64,000 bases of DNA from CAVXEH01 sp963805645 (GTDB lineage Bacteria; Chloroflexota; Limnocylindria; QHBO01): NCBI GenBank assembly GCA_963805645.1, contig CAWDVA010000006.1, positions 1 to 64,000 of the forward strand. The letters run 5' to 3'. The notes under the pieces are model-generated. The model searched no databases, was not told the DNA's origin, and saw only the letters and a program-made list of their open reading frames with translations. A program made the translations under genes and the position numbers. Positions 36,253-45,791 of the stretch are shown piece after piece. Each line of letters starts with the position of its first letter. The first letter of the stretch is position 1.

Positions 36253-39200
36253 CGCCCGGAGGGTGTCTCGCTCGAGCGCGCCTCGACCGGTCGTCCGGGA
36301 CGACGGCCCGCTTCGGCATCCGGCTTCCAGGCCCTGGACCGGTAGGCCGTCACGTAGTCGGTGGCGGCGCGCTTGGTGAAGAAGGCGTCGGCTGCTGCCG
36401 CGGCCTCGTCTGCCTCCCGGAAACGCCCGGCGGCCAGGTGCCCGACCGCCAACCGGAGCCGGGCGAGGAGCGTGATCTCACCAACGTCGTCGAGGGCTCG
36501 CTGCGCGGCGCCGGATGCGACCCGGCCCTCGTCCCATTTGCCATCGACCAGCTTCGCAAGGGCAGCGCCCATCTGGTGGATGGCCAGCGTGCGGGGCGCG
36601 CCACCGGCGTGTGCATCCAGCGCATGCAGCGCGGGCGCGATCCACTCACCCTGTCCGGACGCCGCTGCGGCGAGGAGGATGGCCGTGGTGCCCGCGAAGG
36701 CCGCATCGCCCACGCTCTGGCTCTTCCGTCCAGCCTCGTGAGCCTCCTCCCAGCGGCCCTGGGCGATATGCAGCTCGCCCAGCAGGGACGAGAGGCCTGC
36801 GGTGGCCTGCGCGCTGTCGAGGACGACAGGCCGAGCCATGCACACCCGCAACCGGGTCTCCGCCTCATCAGGGTCGCCGCGGTAGGCCTGCCGGCGAATG
36901 AGCTCCGTCTCGAACCAGGTCCCGTAGAAGTCGGAGGCATCGCCCCGCTCCGACTCCATCTGCGGCAGCCACGCGTCCCAGTCACCGAAGTCGAAGGCCG
37001 TGCCGAGCGCGACACCGATCGCCTGCTGCATGTGGGCGCGCAGCCCGAACCGCTCGGCGATCTCGTACTGCTCTCCGACCAGGGTCAGCGCCGAGCGCAG
37101 GCTGATCCCATTGATGAGGACCTGCAGGTTGTTGCGGGCCCGGATCGCGTTCAGCGGGTTGCCGGCCAGGTCCGCCACGCTGATGCAGCCGCGAAGGATC
37201 ACCTCCGCCTCCGTGATGATGCCCATGGTGACGAGCGCGGTCCCCTTGGTGATCAGGATCTCGACGAGGTCTGTCTGGGTGAGGACTGCATGCTGGGCGA
37301 GAACCCGGTCGCACCATTCGATCGAGCGGCGATCGCCGGAGATCATCAACGCCCGCGCCAGCTCCGCCTGGGCCCGCGCCACCTCTCGCGACGACGGGAG
37401 GCCCTCTGCTTCGGCGAGCGCCGCCTCGAGGATCTCGATCGCGGGACGGTCGCGGTGCTCCGTGAGCTTGGCGATGGCCTGCAGCGTCCGCGCGCGCAGG
37501 ATCCCGACGCGGTCGCCGAGCCGGAGGGAGATCTGCTCCGCCTCGTGGGCGTGGGCAAGGCCCGCCTCGATGCGGGCGGCGTGGATCGCCGCAGTGCCGG
37601 CACGCTCATGAAGGGCTGCCTGCTCGGCCGGAACCGCGGTCACCTCGAGCGCCTGCTCCAGGTACTGCGCCGCGCCCACGAAGGAGTGCAGTGCCATGGC
37701 TCGATCCGCGGCCGCGCGAAGGGCCACGCGCGCCTGCGCTGCCAGCGCATCGGCCTCTGCTCCGGCGGCGGTGGCGCGGTAGGCGGCGAGGTAGTGGCTG
37801 GCCAGCACGCCCGCAATCTCGTCCTCGCCCAGCGTCTCGAAATAGCGGGCCGCCGCAAGGTGCTTCACGCGCCGGTCCCGCTTGGCGAGCGACTGGTAGG
37901 CGACCTCGCGCACGACCCCCTGCACAAACCGGTGCTGGCCGCGCTCCGGCGACCGGGGGTCTGCGTCCAGGGCCAGGATCTCCCGCCGCACCAGCCCCGT
38001 CAGGCGCTCCTCCAGGCTCGGGCCGTCGAGGCCGCTGACGGCCGCCAGCGCATCCAGGCTGAAGGAGAGGCCCAGCACGGACGCATCCGTGACGAGCGAC
38101 CGCTCCTCCTGGTCGAGCGCGTCGAGGCGGGCGGCGATCAGCGCATGCAGCGACTCGGGAACCACCAGCTCCGGCAGGTCCCCGAGCAGCGTGTACCGGC
38201 CGTCCTCCGCGTGCAGGATGCCGCGGTCCAGCAGCATCCGCAGCGTCTCGACCGCGTACAGCGGCACGCCCTCGGCCCGCCCCACGATGGCCCGCAGGGC
38301 CGGCTCCGGCATCCCCGGCACCAGGCCGGTGAGCAGGAGGCGCATGTCGTCGTCGGAGAGGGGCTCCAGGTGGATGGAGGTCGCCGCGCGGACGCCCTGC
38401 CCCCAGCCGGCCCGCCGCTCGAGGAGCTCGGGGCGCGCCTCGGCCAGGACGAAGATCGGTGAGCTGCGAGCCCAGGTGAGCAGGTGCTCCACGAAGTCGA
38501 GCAGGCCCTGGTCCGCCCACTGCAGATCCCAGAAGACGAGGAGCACGGTCCCCTGCTCGGCCATCCGCTCGAAGAAGGTGCGCCAGGCCGCGAAGAGCTC
38601 CTCGCGGGACTCCTCCGGCAGGTCGTCGAGGCCCAGCAGACCGGCCAGCCGGGGCTCGATCCAGCGCCGTTCGGCCGGGTCCGCGACGAACTGCTCCACG
38701 GTCGCGCGCAGCTGCTCGCGTGCGACCGCCGGGTCGTCCGACTCGGCGATCCCCGCGCGGCCGCGCACCATCTCGGCCAGGGCCCAGTAGCTGATCCCCT
38801 CGCCGTATGACGGGGAGCGGCCCTCGTGGAACCAGATGTTCTCCACGACCCCGTCGAGGTACTTCTCCAGCTCCCAGCCCAGCCGGCTCTTGCCGATGCC
38901 GGCCTGGCCGATGATCGTCACCAGCCGCGGCTTGCCCTCGCGGGCGGTGGCGTGGAACTGCTCCTTGAGCGCACGCAGCTCCTCGTCGCGGCCCACGAAC
39001 GGCGGCTCCAGCTGGGCCGCACGCCCCGACCCGCCGCGCCGGGCGACGACCGCGGTGGCGCGCCAGACGGGGACCGGCGCGGCCTTGCCCTTGAGCTCGC
39101 GCTCACCCGCCTCCTCGAAGGCGATGGCGTTCGACGCGGCGCGCATGGTGGCCTCGCCCACCAGCACGTTCCCCGGCTGCGCTGCCGACTGGATGCGCGA

Positions 39201-39812
39201 CGCGGTGTTGACCAGGTCGCCGGCGACCATGCCCTGGTTCGTGGCGCCGATGGTGACCGCCGCCTCCCCGGTCAGAACCCCTGCCCGGGCCGCCAGGTGC
39301 TCGCCGCCGATCTCCATGGCTCCGACCGCGGCCACCAGCTCCAGGGCGGTGCGCACCGCGCGCTCGGCGTCGTCCTCGTGGGCGGTGGGCGTGCCCCAGA
39401 CCGCCATCACCGCGTCCCCGATGAACTTCTCGATGATGCCGCCGTGGCGTTCCACGATCTCCTGCGCCGTCTCGAAGTAGCGGCTCAGCAGGTCGCGCGT
39501 CTCCTCCGCGTCGTGATGCTCCGAGACCGTGGTGAATCCCACCAGGTCGGTGAACATGACCGAAACGAGGCGACGCTCGGCGACGGCGGCGACCGGCGCA
39601 GCCTGCTCGGCCGGCGCAGCGACCGCGCTGCCCGCTGCCGCCCGTGGCGGGCCGCCGGCGTCGGCCAGACCGGTGCCGCACTCCCGGCAGAACTTTGCTC
39701 CGCCGGGGTTGTCCGTTCCGCACGACAGGCAGGCCACCGCCATGCGCGCTCCGCACTCGATGCAGAACTTCGCGCCGGCCTCGTTCTGGGTGCCGCACGT
39801 GGCGCAGATCAC
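36249..39812 (-). CDS. Adenylate/guanylate cyclase with zinc ribbons, AAA ATPase and TPR-like repeats
   Basis: 1,187 residues from a GTG at 39812. Two N-terminal zinc ribbons (CATCGTQNEAGAKFCIECG; CLSCGTDNPGGAKFCRECG), a class III cyclase domain (SVMFTDLVGFTTVSEHHDAE, IEKFIGDAVMAVWGTPTAHE), an AAA/STAND ATPase (FVGRDEELRALKEQ, Walker A IIGQAGIGKSRLG, VLLVFWDLQWADQGLLDF) and about 500 residues of helical TPR-like repeats. Likely a cytoplasmic signal integrator. The same frame stays open upstream through the 51-bp array to 40142, but that is unlikely to be translated. ATGA overlap couples it to lysA. Confidence 0.85.
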   Translation of the reverse strand: MICATCGTQNEAGAKFCIECGARMAVACLSCGTDNPGGAKFCRECGTGLADAGGPPRAAAGSAVAAPAEQAAPVAAVAERRLVSVMFTDLVGFTTVSEHHDAEETRDLLSRYFETAQEIVERHGGIIEKFIGDAVMAVWGTPTAHEDDAERAVRTALELVAAVGAMEIGGEHLAARAGVLTGEAAVTIGATNQGMVAGDLVNTASRIQSAAQPGNVLVGEATMRAASNAIAFEEAGERELKGKAAPVPVWRATAVVARRGGSGRAAQLEPPFVGRDEELRALKEQFHATAREGKPRLVTIIGQAGIGKSRLGWELEKYLDGVVENIWFHEGRSPSYGEGISYWALAEMVRGRAGIAESDDPAVAREQLRATVEQFVADPAERRWIEPRLAGLLGLDDLPEESREELFAAWRTFFERMAEQGTVLLVFWDLQWADQGLLDFVEHLLTWARSSPIFVLAEARPELLERRAGWGQGVRAATSIHLEPLSDDDMRLLLTGLVPGMPEPALRAIVGRAEGVPLYAVETLRMLLDRGILHAEDGRYTLLGDLPELVVPESLHALIAARLDALDQEERSLVTDASVLGLSFSLDALAAVSGLDGPSLEERLTGLVRREILALDADPRSPERGQHRFVQGVVREVAYQSLAKRDRRVKHLAAARYFETLGEDEIAGVLASHYLAAYRATAAGAEADALAAQARVALRAAADRAMALHSFVGAAQYLEQALEVTAVPAEQAALHERAGTAAIHAARIEAGLAHAHEAEQISLRLGDRVGILRARTLQAIAKLTEHRDRPAIEILEAALAEAEGLPSSREVARAQAELARALMISGDRRSIEWCDRVLAQHAVLTQTDLVEILITKGTALVTMGIITEAEVILRGCISVADLAGNPLNAIRARNNLQVLINGISLRSALTLVGEQYEIAERFGLRAHMQQAIGVALGTAFDFGDWDAWLPQMESERGDASDFYGTWFETELIRRQAYRGDPDEAETRLRVCMARPVVLDSAQATAGLSSLLGELHIAQGRWEEAHEAGRKSQSVGDAAFAGTTAILLAAAASGQGEWIAPALHALDAHAGGAPRTLAIHQMGAALAKLVDGKWDEGRVASGAAQRALDDVGEITLLARLRLAVGHLAAGRFREADEAAAAADAFFTKRAATDYVTAYRSRAWKPDAEAGRRPGRPVEARSSETPSGR

Positions 39813-39936
39813 GGATGAATCCGCCAGTGGCTCGGAATCGGCATCAGGCAGGGAAGGATACCCGGGTGGCAAGCGTCCAGGGTATCCGCGCCGCGTGTGT
39901 CCGCGCGCGTCCCACCTCGCTGGACGTGCCCTGCAC

Positions 39937-40172
39937 AAGTGGGGCGTGTGCGCCGGTGAGGGACGGCCTTCTCGCGCGTCCTCCCACAGGCGGGGCGTGT
40001 GCGCCGCTGAAGGACGGCCTTCTCGCGCGTCCTCCCACAGGTGGGCCGTGTGCGCCGCTGAAGGACGGCCTTCTCGCGCGTCCCCCCACAGGTGGGCCGT
40101 GTGCGCCGCTGACGGACGGCCTTCTCGCGCGTCCTCCCACAAGTGGGCCGTGTGCGCCGCTGAACGACGAAG
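39937..40172 (-). repeat. 51-bp tandem array, four full copies plus a partial
   Basis: Units begin at 39937, 39988, 40039, 40090 and (partial) 40141. On the minus strand each reads GCGCACACGGCCCACCTGTG, then GGAGGACGCGCGAGAAGGCC, then GTCCTTCAGCG. Because 51 is a multiple of three, the cyclase frame stays open through it as 17-residue repeats. The start GCGCACACG-N7-TGTGG is shared with the array at 34756 although the rest differs. Confidence 0.92.
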
Positions 40173-40187
40173 CGCCCCCGCAGGGAC

Positions 40188-40850
40188 TCAGCGGACGCGG
40201 AGGAGGGTCAGCCCGTCACCGATGGGCACCATGGACACCTCGACTCGCTCGTCGGTAGCGAGCTTGGCGTTGAGCGCGCGGATCGCCAGCGTGCTGCCGT
40301 CGTCGACCGCCGGATCCGCCACCCGGCCAGACCAGAGGACGTTGTCGATGGCGATCAGACCGCCCGGCCGGACCAGGCGGAGGGCCCGCTCCACGTACCC
40401 GTCGTAGCTGGGCTTGTCCGCGTCGATGAAGGCGAAGTCGAAGCTCCCCGCGGCGCCATCAGCGAGCAGCGCGTCGAGCGTGCCGATGGCCGGGCCCAGG
40501 CGCAGCTCCACGCGGTCGGCCACGCCGGCGGCCTCCCAGGTCTGACGGGCGACATCGGTCCATTCCGCGCTCACGTCGCAGCAGAGCAGGTGTCCGTCCG
40601 GGGGGAGCGCCAGGGCCACGGCGGTCGAGCTGTAGCCGGTGAAGGTCCCCACCTCGAGGCAGCGACGCGCACCAATGAGCCGCACGAGCAGCGCCATGAG
40701 CGCGCCCTGCTCGGGCGCGATCTGCATGCCGTGCTGGGGCAGCACCGCGGTTCGCTCACGCAGCTCCCGCAGGACGTCCGGCTCGCGGACTCCGACGTCG
40801 ACGAGATAGTCGTGAAGGAGCTCGTCGAGCCCGATGCTGGCGTTGGACAT
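40188..40850 (-). CDS. SAM-dependent O-methyltransferase (CCoAOMT-like)
   Basis: 220 residues from ATG 40850. Class I methyltransferase of the caffeoyl-CoA/catechol O-methyltransferase type: ARRCLEVGTFTGYSSTAVAL (SAM loop), LLCCDVSAEW, DFAFIDADKPSYDGYVERAL (metal-binding aspartates) and GGLIAIDNVLWSGRV. Needs a divalent metal in known members. The acceptor is unknown. Leaderless-type start. Confidence 0.9.
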   Translation of the reverse strand: MSNASIGLDELLHDYLVDVGVREPDVLRELRERTAVLPQHGMQIAPEQGALMALLVRLIGARRCLEVGTFTGYSSTAVALALPPDGHLLCCDVSAEWTDVARQTWEAAGVADRVELRLGPAIGTLDALLADGAAGSFDFAFIDADKPSYDGYVERALRLVRPGGLIAIDNVLWSGRVADPAVDDGSTLAIRALNAKLATDERVEVSMVPIGDGLTLLRVR

Positions 40851-40857
40851 GCGCCCG

Positions 40858-40863
40858 ATGGTA
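40858..40863 (-). promoter_or_regulatory. -10 box of O-methyltransferase gene
   Basis: TACCAT on the minus strand, seven bases before ATG 40850. Confidence 0.4.
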
Positions 40864-40878
40864 CCCGCCGTGTCCGGC

Positions 40879-41880
40879 CTAGAGGCCGGAGAACAGCGAG
40901 TCCTCTCGCTGCGCCACCGGCTCGTCGTGGCCTCGCCAGCGGGCCAGGACGAAGTCCTCGGTGGCCAGGGCTCTGTCCACGAGGTCATCCGGCATGGCCA
41001 GCAGCCAGCCGAAGTCCTGCCGCTGGGTGCGGTGGCAGTCCATGCTGCGATGCTTGATCGCGATCCAGGCAGCCACGTCCACGCGGGTCGTGACATCCGC
41101 GTCCGGGGTCCCGAAGGTGCCGGGCTCCTCCCCGCCGGCGAGCGAGTCCGCGATCTGCCGCAGCGCATCGACGTTCGTGGGATTGAGCGCGTCGTAGCCG
41201 TACTGGGCGGCCGCCGCCTCCGCCTTCTCCAGCGTGTCGCCGAAGTCCCAGGGCAGGTCGAGACCGCGCGATCGCAGCTCGAGCATGAGCCCCAGCAGGG
41301 CCTCGCGGTTGAAGGCAGTCTCGTACAGCTTCGCCACGGTGTGCGGCTCCCCCGACTCGTGGAAGCGCTGCGCGTCCGCCGCCGCCTCGAACGCCCCCAC
41401 CGCCACGCGATGGGCGTTGATGTGATCGGGGTGGCCGTAGCCGCCGTTGCTGTCGTAGCTGACGATGACCGCCGGGCGCGCCTCGCGGACGATGCGCACC
41501 GCGCGGCCAATGGCCTCGTCGAGATCCGCGTGCCAGAACACGTCGTCACGGTCGTTCGACGGGGTGCCCATCATCCCGGAGTCGCGGTAGCCCAGCAGGT
41601 GAAGGTGCAGCTCGCCGCCGTCGCGGGCCGCCTCGCGCAGCGCGCTCACCGAGCACTCCAGCTCTCCGCGCCGAATCTCACGCAGCCGTGGCTTCGCATC
41701 GGCCGGATCGAGCTCGGGGTCGTGGATCTCGCCCTCCTCGCCACCGGTGCAGGTCACCAGGTCGACGCGACGCCCCTCGGCCAGGGCGCGGGCGATGATC
41801 CCCCCGGTCGACATGCATTCGTCGTCGGGGTGGGCATGAACCAGGAGGAGTCCTCCGGTGCGGCTGGGGGCAGGGGTCAT
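40879..41880 (-). CDS. PIG-L/LmbE-type deacetylase (MshB-like)
   Basis: 333 residues. Zinc-dependent N-acetylglucosaminyl deacetylase fold: LLVHAHPDDECMSTGGIIA (HPDDE zinc and catalytic site), VTCTGGEEGEIHDPEL, and a third zinc histidine in NGGYGHPDHINAHRVAV. Length and motifs resemble MshB or Mca of mycothiol metabolism, and a tandem-GNAT (MshD-like) gene is 3 kb away, but no mycothiol ligase or glycosyltransferase is in view. Specificity therefore open. Confidence 0.85.
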   Translation of the reverse strand: MTPAPSRTGGLLLVHAHPDDECMSTGGIIARALAEGRRVDLVTCTGGEEGEIHDPELDPADAKPRLREIRRGELECSVSALREAARDGGELHLHLLGYRDSGMMGTPSNDRDDVFWHADLDEAIGRAVRIVREARPAVIVSYDSNGGYGHPDHINAHRVAVGAFEAAADAQRFHESGEPHTVAKLYETAFNREALLGLMLELRSRGLDLPWDFGDTLEKAEAAAAQYGYDALNPTNVDALRQIADSLAGGEEPGTFGTPDADVTTRVDVAAWIAIKHRSMDCHRTQRQDFGWLLAMPDDLVDRALATEDFVLARWRGHDEPVAQREDSLFSGL

Positions 41881-41945
41881 GAGCAGTCAGGTCTCCTCCG
41901 GCGTGTTGCGGACGGTCGCGGGGGGCGGCGGGCAGGCGGCGACGG

Positions 41946-42287
41946 TCACGGGGCAGGGTGGTGCTCCGGGCATCCGCAGATCTCGCGGAGCCGCTGGTAC
42001 GTGAAGAGGCCCGTGTCGTGGCCGTCCGCCCAGATGGGAGCCAGCGCGTAGCGGCCGATCCACCTGACCTCGGTGAGCGTCGCCTGCTCGGGGGTCAGGG
42101 CCATGTCCAGACTCATGATCCCGGGCATGTTTCCCTCGCCGGCGCAGAGCGCGCAGGGGCAGGCATGGCGGAGATCGGTCCAGCTCCATTCGCCCAGGTG
42201 CCCGTCGTCCCAGCGGATGCGCATGACGCGGGCCGTCTCGTCAAGCTCGACGCCGATGGGGTTGACGATCTCGGGACGTGGGCTCAT
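41946..42287 (-). CDS. DUF971 protein
   Basis: 113 residues from ATG 42287; an upstream ATG (42338) would overlap the neighbouring gene. Matches the gamma-butyrobetaine-hydroxylase-like N-terminal domain (DUF971): MRIRWDDGHLGEWSWTDLRH, CPCALC, IGRYALAPIWADGHDTGLFT, YQRLREICGC. The cysteine/histidine set suggests a zinc or FeS-related small protein; the family is often linked to FeS assembly. Function unproven. Confidence 0.85.
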   Translation of the reverse strand: MSPRPEIVNPIGVELDETARVMRIRWDDGHLGEWSWTDLRHACPCALCAGEGNMPGIMSLDMALTPEQATLTEVRWIGRYALAPIWADGHDTGLFTYQRLREICGCPEHHPAP

Positions 42288-42312
42288 GGGGTGCGGACGC
42301 GGTCGGATGGGC

Positions 42313-43680
42313 TCATGGCTGCCAGAATTGTGCGACACCCAGCCATTCCGCGCCGAAGCTCGCGCCGTTGGAGGTCAGCAGGGTGGGCTTCTTCCCGTTG
42401 CCCAGGTCCCACACGTAGAGGTCCTGGCGCACCCCGCCGTTTGCCGAGTTGACGCCCAGGGTGAAGACGACACGCGTCCCCCCGGGGGACCAGCGCAGGT
42501 GGCTCAGGAGGCCGGTGACCTGGACCCGAGCGAGCGTGGCGCCGGTGCTGTCGACCAGCGCCAGGGTGGATTGCAGGCCGCTCTCGGTGATGACGACGTG
42601 CTGCGTGCCGTCGGGCGACCACAGGACCGGCTGGCGCGCCACCTCGATGGTGTCACCGTTGACCGGGTCGATCCGCCACTGCCCGCCGTTCGCCACCCAG
42701 AAGACCACGTTGCCATCGCTCGTCGCGTACAGCCGCTCCGTCCCGCCCTCGTCGAAGAAGCGGGCCTCGTTGAGCTGGGAGCGCTGCTGGGTGGCCGGAT
42801 GCGGGAAGTTGATGGTCGACAGGGTCGTCGTGGTGCCGGATGTGAAGCCGATGGCGTAGACGGTGGCGTCGTCATTCGCGCCGCCCCGCGTGATCTTCAC
42901 GGCGTACACCGTGCTCGCGTCGCCTCCGAAGGTGACCGCGTTCACGTCGGAGGCGAGCGTACGGTCGGGCTTGCCGGGCGTGATGGCAAGGAGCTTGCCG
43001 TTGACGATGGCGGCCATGACGGTGCCGTCCGGCGCGACGGCGTAATGGGCGATGTCCAGGTTCGACTTGGCCACGACCACGGGCTTTGCCGAGGTCGAGA
43101 AGTCGTCCCGGAAGAGTTCGCTGGCGCCCAGCGCGGAGGGTCGGGCCAGGTAGAGCATCTCCAGCGTCCCGTACGTGGGCGCCGGCGTGGGCGCCGGGGT
43201 CTCGGTCCCCGACGAGATGGGCGTTGCCGATGATGACGCCGCCGCGGTCCCGCTGGCGATGAATGACGGGGAGAGGGAGGGGGCGGGGGCGATGCTCGTG
43301 GACGGGCCGGCCGCGAAGCCGCCGTTGGCGTCGGCGTAGATCAGGGCCAGCAGGACGATGACGATCCCCGACAGCGCCAGGACCAGGCCCACCAGCCAGG
43401 GGACGGCCTGCTCTGCGGTGGTCGGCCGGCGCCGATCGCCCAGGCGACGGGTGTCCCAGATCTCCGGCTCGGCCGGGGTGGGGTCGCCTTCGATCACCTC
43501 GACCTCCTCGGCGGCCGCGCCATCCGGCTCGACGTCGCGCGGCCCGTCATCGTCGGGGAAGGCGGCGCCATCGGCCTCGACCCGTCCAGGATCGTCCCTG
43601 TCCTGGGAGGGCCAGTCCAGGTCATCGGATCGGAACCAGGCATCCTCGCGCGGGTCGTTGGGATCGCCCGGACCCGTCAC
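42313..43680 (-). CDS. Single-pass membrane protein with beta-propeller-like exterior domain
   Basis: 455 residues. An acidic cytoplasmic N-terminus (about 90 residues), one membrane span (AVPWLVGLVLALSGIVIVLL), a Ser/Thr/Pro/Ala-rich linker and an exterior domain with TolB/WD40-like strands (HYAVAPDGTVMAAIVNGKLL, VLWSPDGTQHVVITESG, LRWSPGGTRVVFTLGV). No catalytic motif seen. Lies 25 bp upstream of the DUF971 gene on the same strand. Confidence 0.7.
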   Translation of the reverse strand: MTGPGDPNDPREDAWFRSDDLDWPSQDRDDPGRVEADGAAFPDDDGPRDVEPDGAAAEEVEVIEGDPTPAEPEIWDTRRLGDRRRPTTAEQAVPWLVGLVLALSGIVIVLLALIYADANGGFAAGPSTSIAPAPSLSPSFIASGTAAASSSATPISSGTETPAPTPAPTYGTLEMLYLARPSALGASELFRDDFSTSAKPVVVAKSNLDIAHYAVAPDGTVMAAIVNGKLLAITPGKPDRTLASDVNAVTFGGDASTVYAVKITRGGANDDATVYAIGFTSGTTTTLSTINFPHPATQQRSQLNEARFFDEGGTERLYATSDGNVVFWVANGGQWRIDPVNGDTIEVARQPVLWSPDGTQHVVITESGLQSTLALVDSTGATLARVQVTGLLSHLRWSPGGTRVVFTLGVNSANGGVRQDLYVWDLGNGKKPTLLTSNGASFGAEWLGVAQFWQP

Positions 43681-43813
43681 CGTGCTGCCCCCGTGGCTGT
43701 TCGGCGCATCGCGCGGATCATACCCAAGGCGCCCGCCGCCGATGGTGGTGCCGGCGTGCGACGGATGCTCTGGGGCCGGCGCCCGGTACGGCGGAAGGGG
43801 TTCTGGTGCCGGG

Positions 43814-43819
43814 TAAGAT
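43814..43819 (+). promoter_or_regulatory. -10 box of nitrilase gene
   Basis: TAAGAT, seven bases before ATG 43827. It lies inside the longer frame from GTG 43806, which argues for the downstream start. Confidence 0.4.
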
Positions 43820-43826
43820 GGCGGCC

Positions 43827-44705
43827 ATGAGCGTGAGGGTCGCGGCCTGCCAGATCGACCCGCAGATCGGCGAGGTCGACCGCAACCTGGAGCGGATCGA
43901 GCGCGCGATCGAGGACGCGGCTCGCCAGCGCGTCCAGCTCGCCGTCCTGCCCGAGGCGGCGGTGACCGGCTACGCGTACGAGTCGCTTGACGAGGTCATG
44001 CCGGTCGCCCGCCGGGCCAAGGTGGTCGCCGAGGATCGCCTGGCTGCCCTGGCCCGGCGCCACGAGATGGCGATCATCTGTGGCTCCCTGGAGCCGGAGC
44101 ATGACCGCGTCTTCAACCTCGCCCACATCATCAGTGCTGATGGCCGCCGCTTCCGGTACCGCAAGACCCATCTGCCGTACCTGGGGGTGGACCGCTTTGC
44201 GACGCCGGGCCCGGACGCGCCACGGGTGTACGAGCTCGCGGGAATGCGGGTAGGCGTCATGGTCTGCTACGACCTGCGTTTCCCGGAAGCAGCGCGGATC
44301 CTGGGCCTGGACGGCGCGGACCTGATCGCGCTACCCACCAACTGGCCGGTGGGCGTCGAATTCCACCCGGATCTGTTCGCTCCGGCGCGCGCGGCGGAGA
44401 ACCACTGCTACCTGCTGGCCTGCGACCGGGTGGGCACCGAGCGGGGCACGCGGTTCATCGGCCGCTCGCTCCTGGTCGACCCCGACGGCTCGCGCCTGGC
44501 GGCTGCCGGCGACGACGAGGCACTGCTGGTGGGCGAGGTCGAGCCCGAGACCGCGCGCGCCACACACGTGCGCCTGCGACCCGGCGAGCACGAGTGGGAC
44601 ACGATCGCGGATCGCCGCCCCGGCCTCTACGAGCGCCTGCTTGCCCCGGGGGAGGACCGCCAGCGACCGCCGAGCGCGAACCTGTATTCCGGCGACGTCG
44701 AGTAG
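43827..44705 (+). CDS. Carbon-nitrogen hydrolase (nitrilase superfamily)
   Basis: 292 residues. Glu-Lys-Cys triad visible: LAVLPEAAVTGYAYES (E), RRFRYRKTHLPYLG (K), VGVMVCYDLRFPEAARIL (C). Cleaves amide or nitrile C-N bonds; substrate unknown. Start chosen at ATG 43827 from the adjacent -10 box; GTG 43806, with GGAAGGGG upstream, is the alternative and adds seven residues. Confidence 0.88.
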   Translation: MSVRVAACQIDPQIGEVDRNLERIERAIEDAARQRVQLAVLPEAAVTGYAYESLDEVMPVARRAKVVAEDRLAALARRHEMAIICGSLEPEHDRVFNLAHIISADGRRFRYRKTHLPYLGVDRFATPGPDAPRVYELAGMRVGVMVCYDLRFPEAARILGLDGADLIALPTNWPVGVEFHPDLFAPARAAENHCYLLACDRVGTERGTRFIGRSLLVDPDGSRLAAAGDDEALLVGEVEPETARATHVRLRPGEHEWDTIADRRPGLYERLLAPGEDRQRPPSANLYSGDVE

Positions 44706-44717
44706 CCGGAGACGACG

Positions 44718-45716
44718 TCAGCCCTCGAGGGCACGAATCGCGAGGTCGCGCCCCTCGCGCAGCACCTTGGCGGCCTGATCGTAGCGCTCCACGACGCGCA
44801 TTCCTGCCTTCTCATACAGGCGGGTCGCTCCGGTCAGGCTCTGCCCGTCGACGCCCAGCTGCACGGTCCGCATACCCCGCTCCCAGAAGAGGCGGAAGTG
44901 CTCCAGGAGGATGGCGCGCGCCACGCCCCGGCCGCGCCAGGCCCGCCGAGTGCCGAGCCCGCCGATCCAACCGCCCTGCGCTCCGCCGGATCCCAGCGAG
45001 GTACCCACGATCTCGTCCCCCTCGACCGCCAGCAGCCACAGGCCGGGGTCGAACGTGGAGCTCTCCGTGCGACGGACCCAGTCCTCGTACACCGCCGGCA
45101 GGTGGCCCCAGTGGTCGGCGAACGCCTCCTCGACAGCGTCGAACGTGGCGCGCTCATCGCGGCCCACCACGAACGTCCGCGACGCGATGCCGACCGGCCA
45201 TTCGGCCGGGGGCGGCGGCTCGGTCATGTCGATCCGCATTCGCAGGAACTGGCGCTGGACGGCATATCCCAGCGCCTGCGCCCAGCGGCGCTCCGGCGCG
45301 CTCTCACCCTTGATCCACCCGTGGATCGTGACCCGAGCGCCGGCCGGCGCCTCGTCGAGCCGGGCGCGCGCACGGGCCTCGAGGTCGCGCACGAGCGTCG
45401 CCCCGATGCCGCGTCTCCGCCAGGCCGGCAGGACGGCCACGTACAGCTCCCAGGCCGCTCCGCCCCCGCGCCGGGTCAGGTCGGCGAAGGCAGCCGGGCC
45501 GTCCGGGCCGTCCAGGAGCCAGGCATCGGTCTCGAGCGCGACGCGCCGCAGGTCGTCGGCGACCTCGTCGACGTCCATGTCGGAGGCTCCGTAATCGGCC
45601 TGGTCCACCGCGTTGATCAGGTCCGTGACGGCCGGCGCGTCGTCGATGGTGAGATGGCGCGGCCGGAGGCCCAATGCGGGGTCGAGGGGGAGATGGTCGG
45701 GCAGGGGATCATGCAT
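44718..45716 (-). CDS. Tandem GNAT N-acetyltransferase
   Basis: 332 residues, two GNAT domains. Acetyl-CoA loops: LPAWRRRGIGATLVRDLEAR (first half) and RRAWRGRGVARAILLEHFRL (second half), followed by VDGQSLTGATRLYEKAGMRV typical of GNAT ends. The two-domain form resembles mycothiol synthase MshD, with which it shares length, but many uncharacterised pairs exist. Convergent with the nitrilase gene. Confidence 0.85.
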   Translation of the reverse strand: MHDPLPDHLPLDPALGLRPRHLTIDDAPAVTDLINAVDQADYGASDMDVDEVADDLRRVALETDAWLLDGPDGPAAFADLTRRGGGAAWELYVAVLPAWRRRGIGATLVRDLEARARARLDEAPAGARVTIHGWIKGESAPERRWAQALGYAVQRQFLRMRIDMTEPPPPAEWPVGIASRTFVVGRDERATFDAVEEAFADHWGHLPAVYEDWVRRTESSTFDPGLWLLAVEGDEIVGTSLGSGGAQGGWIGGLGTRRAWRGRGVARAILLEHFRLFWERGMRTVQLGVDGQSLTGATRLYEKAGMRVVERYDQAAKVLREGRDLAIRALEG

Positions 45717-45791
45717 GGACGCTATCGGCTCCGTCGGAAATCAAACGAGCCCGCGCTCGGCGGGCTCGGACGGTGGTGGCACGGGCGGCCG

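Noticed and set aside
39813..40142. N-terminal extension of the cyclase gene
   Set aside because: The extension is just the translated 51-bp repeat from a TTG start; the zinc-ribbon start at 39812 fits the family.
40879..45716. Mycothiol biosynthesis locus
   Set aside because: MshB-like deacetylase and a tandem GNAT are 3 kb apart and convergently or separately transcribed, with no MshA or MshC; both families are broad.
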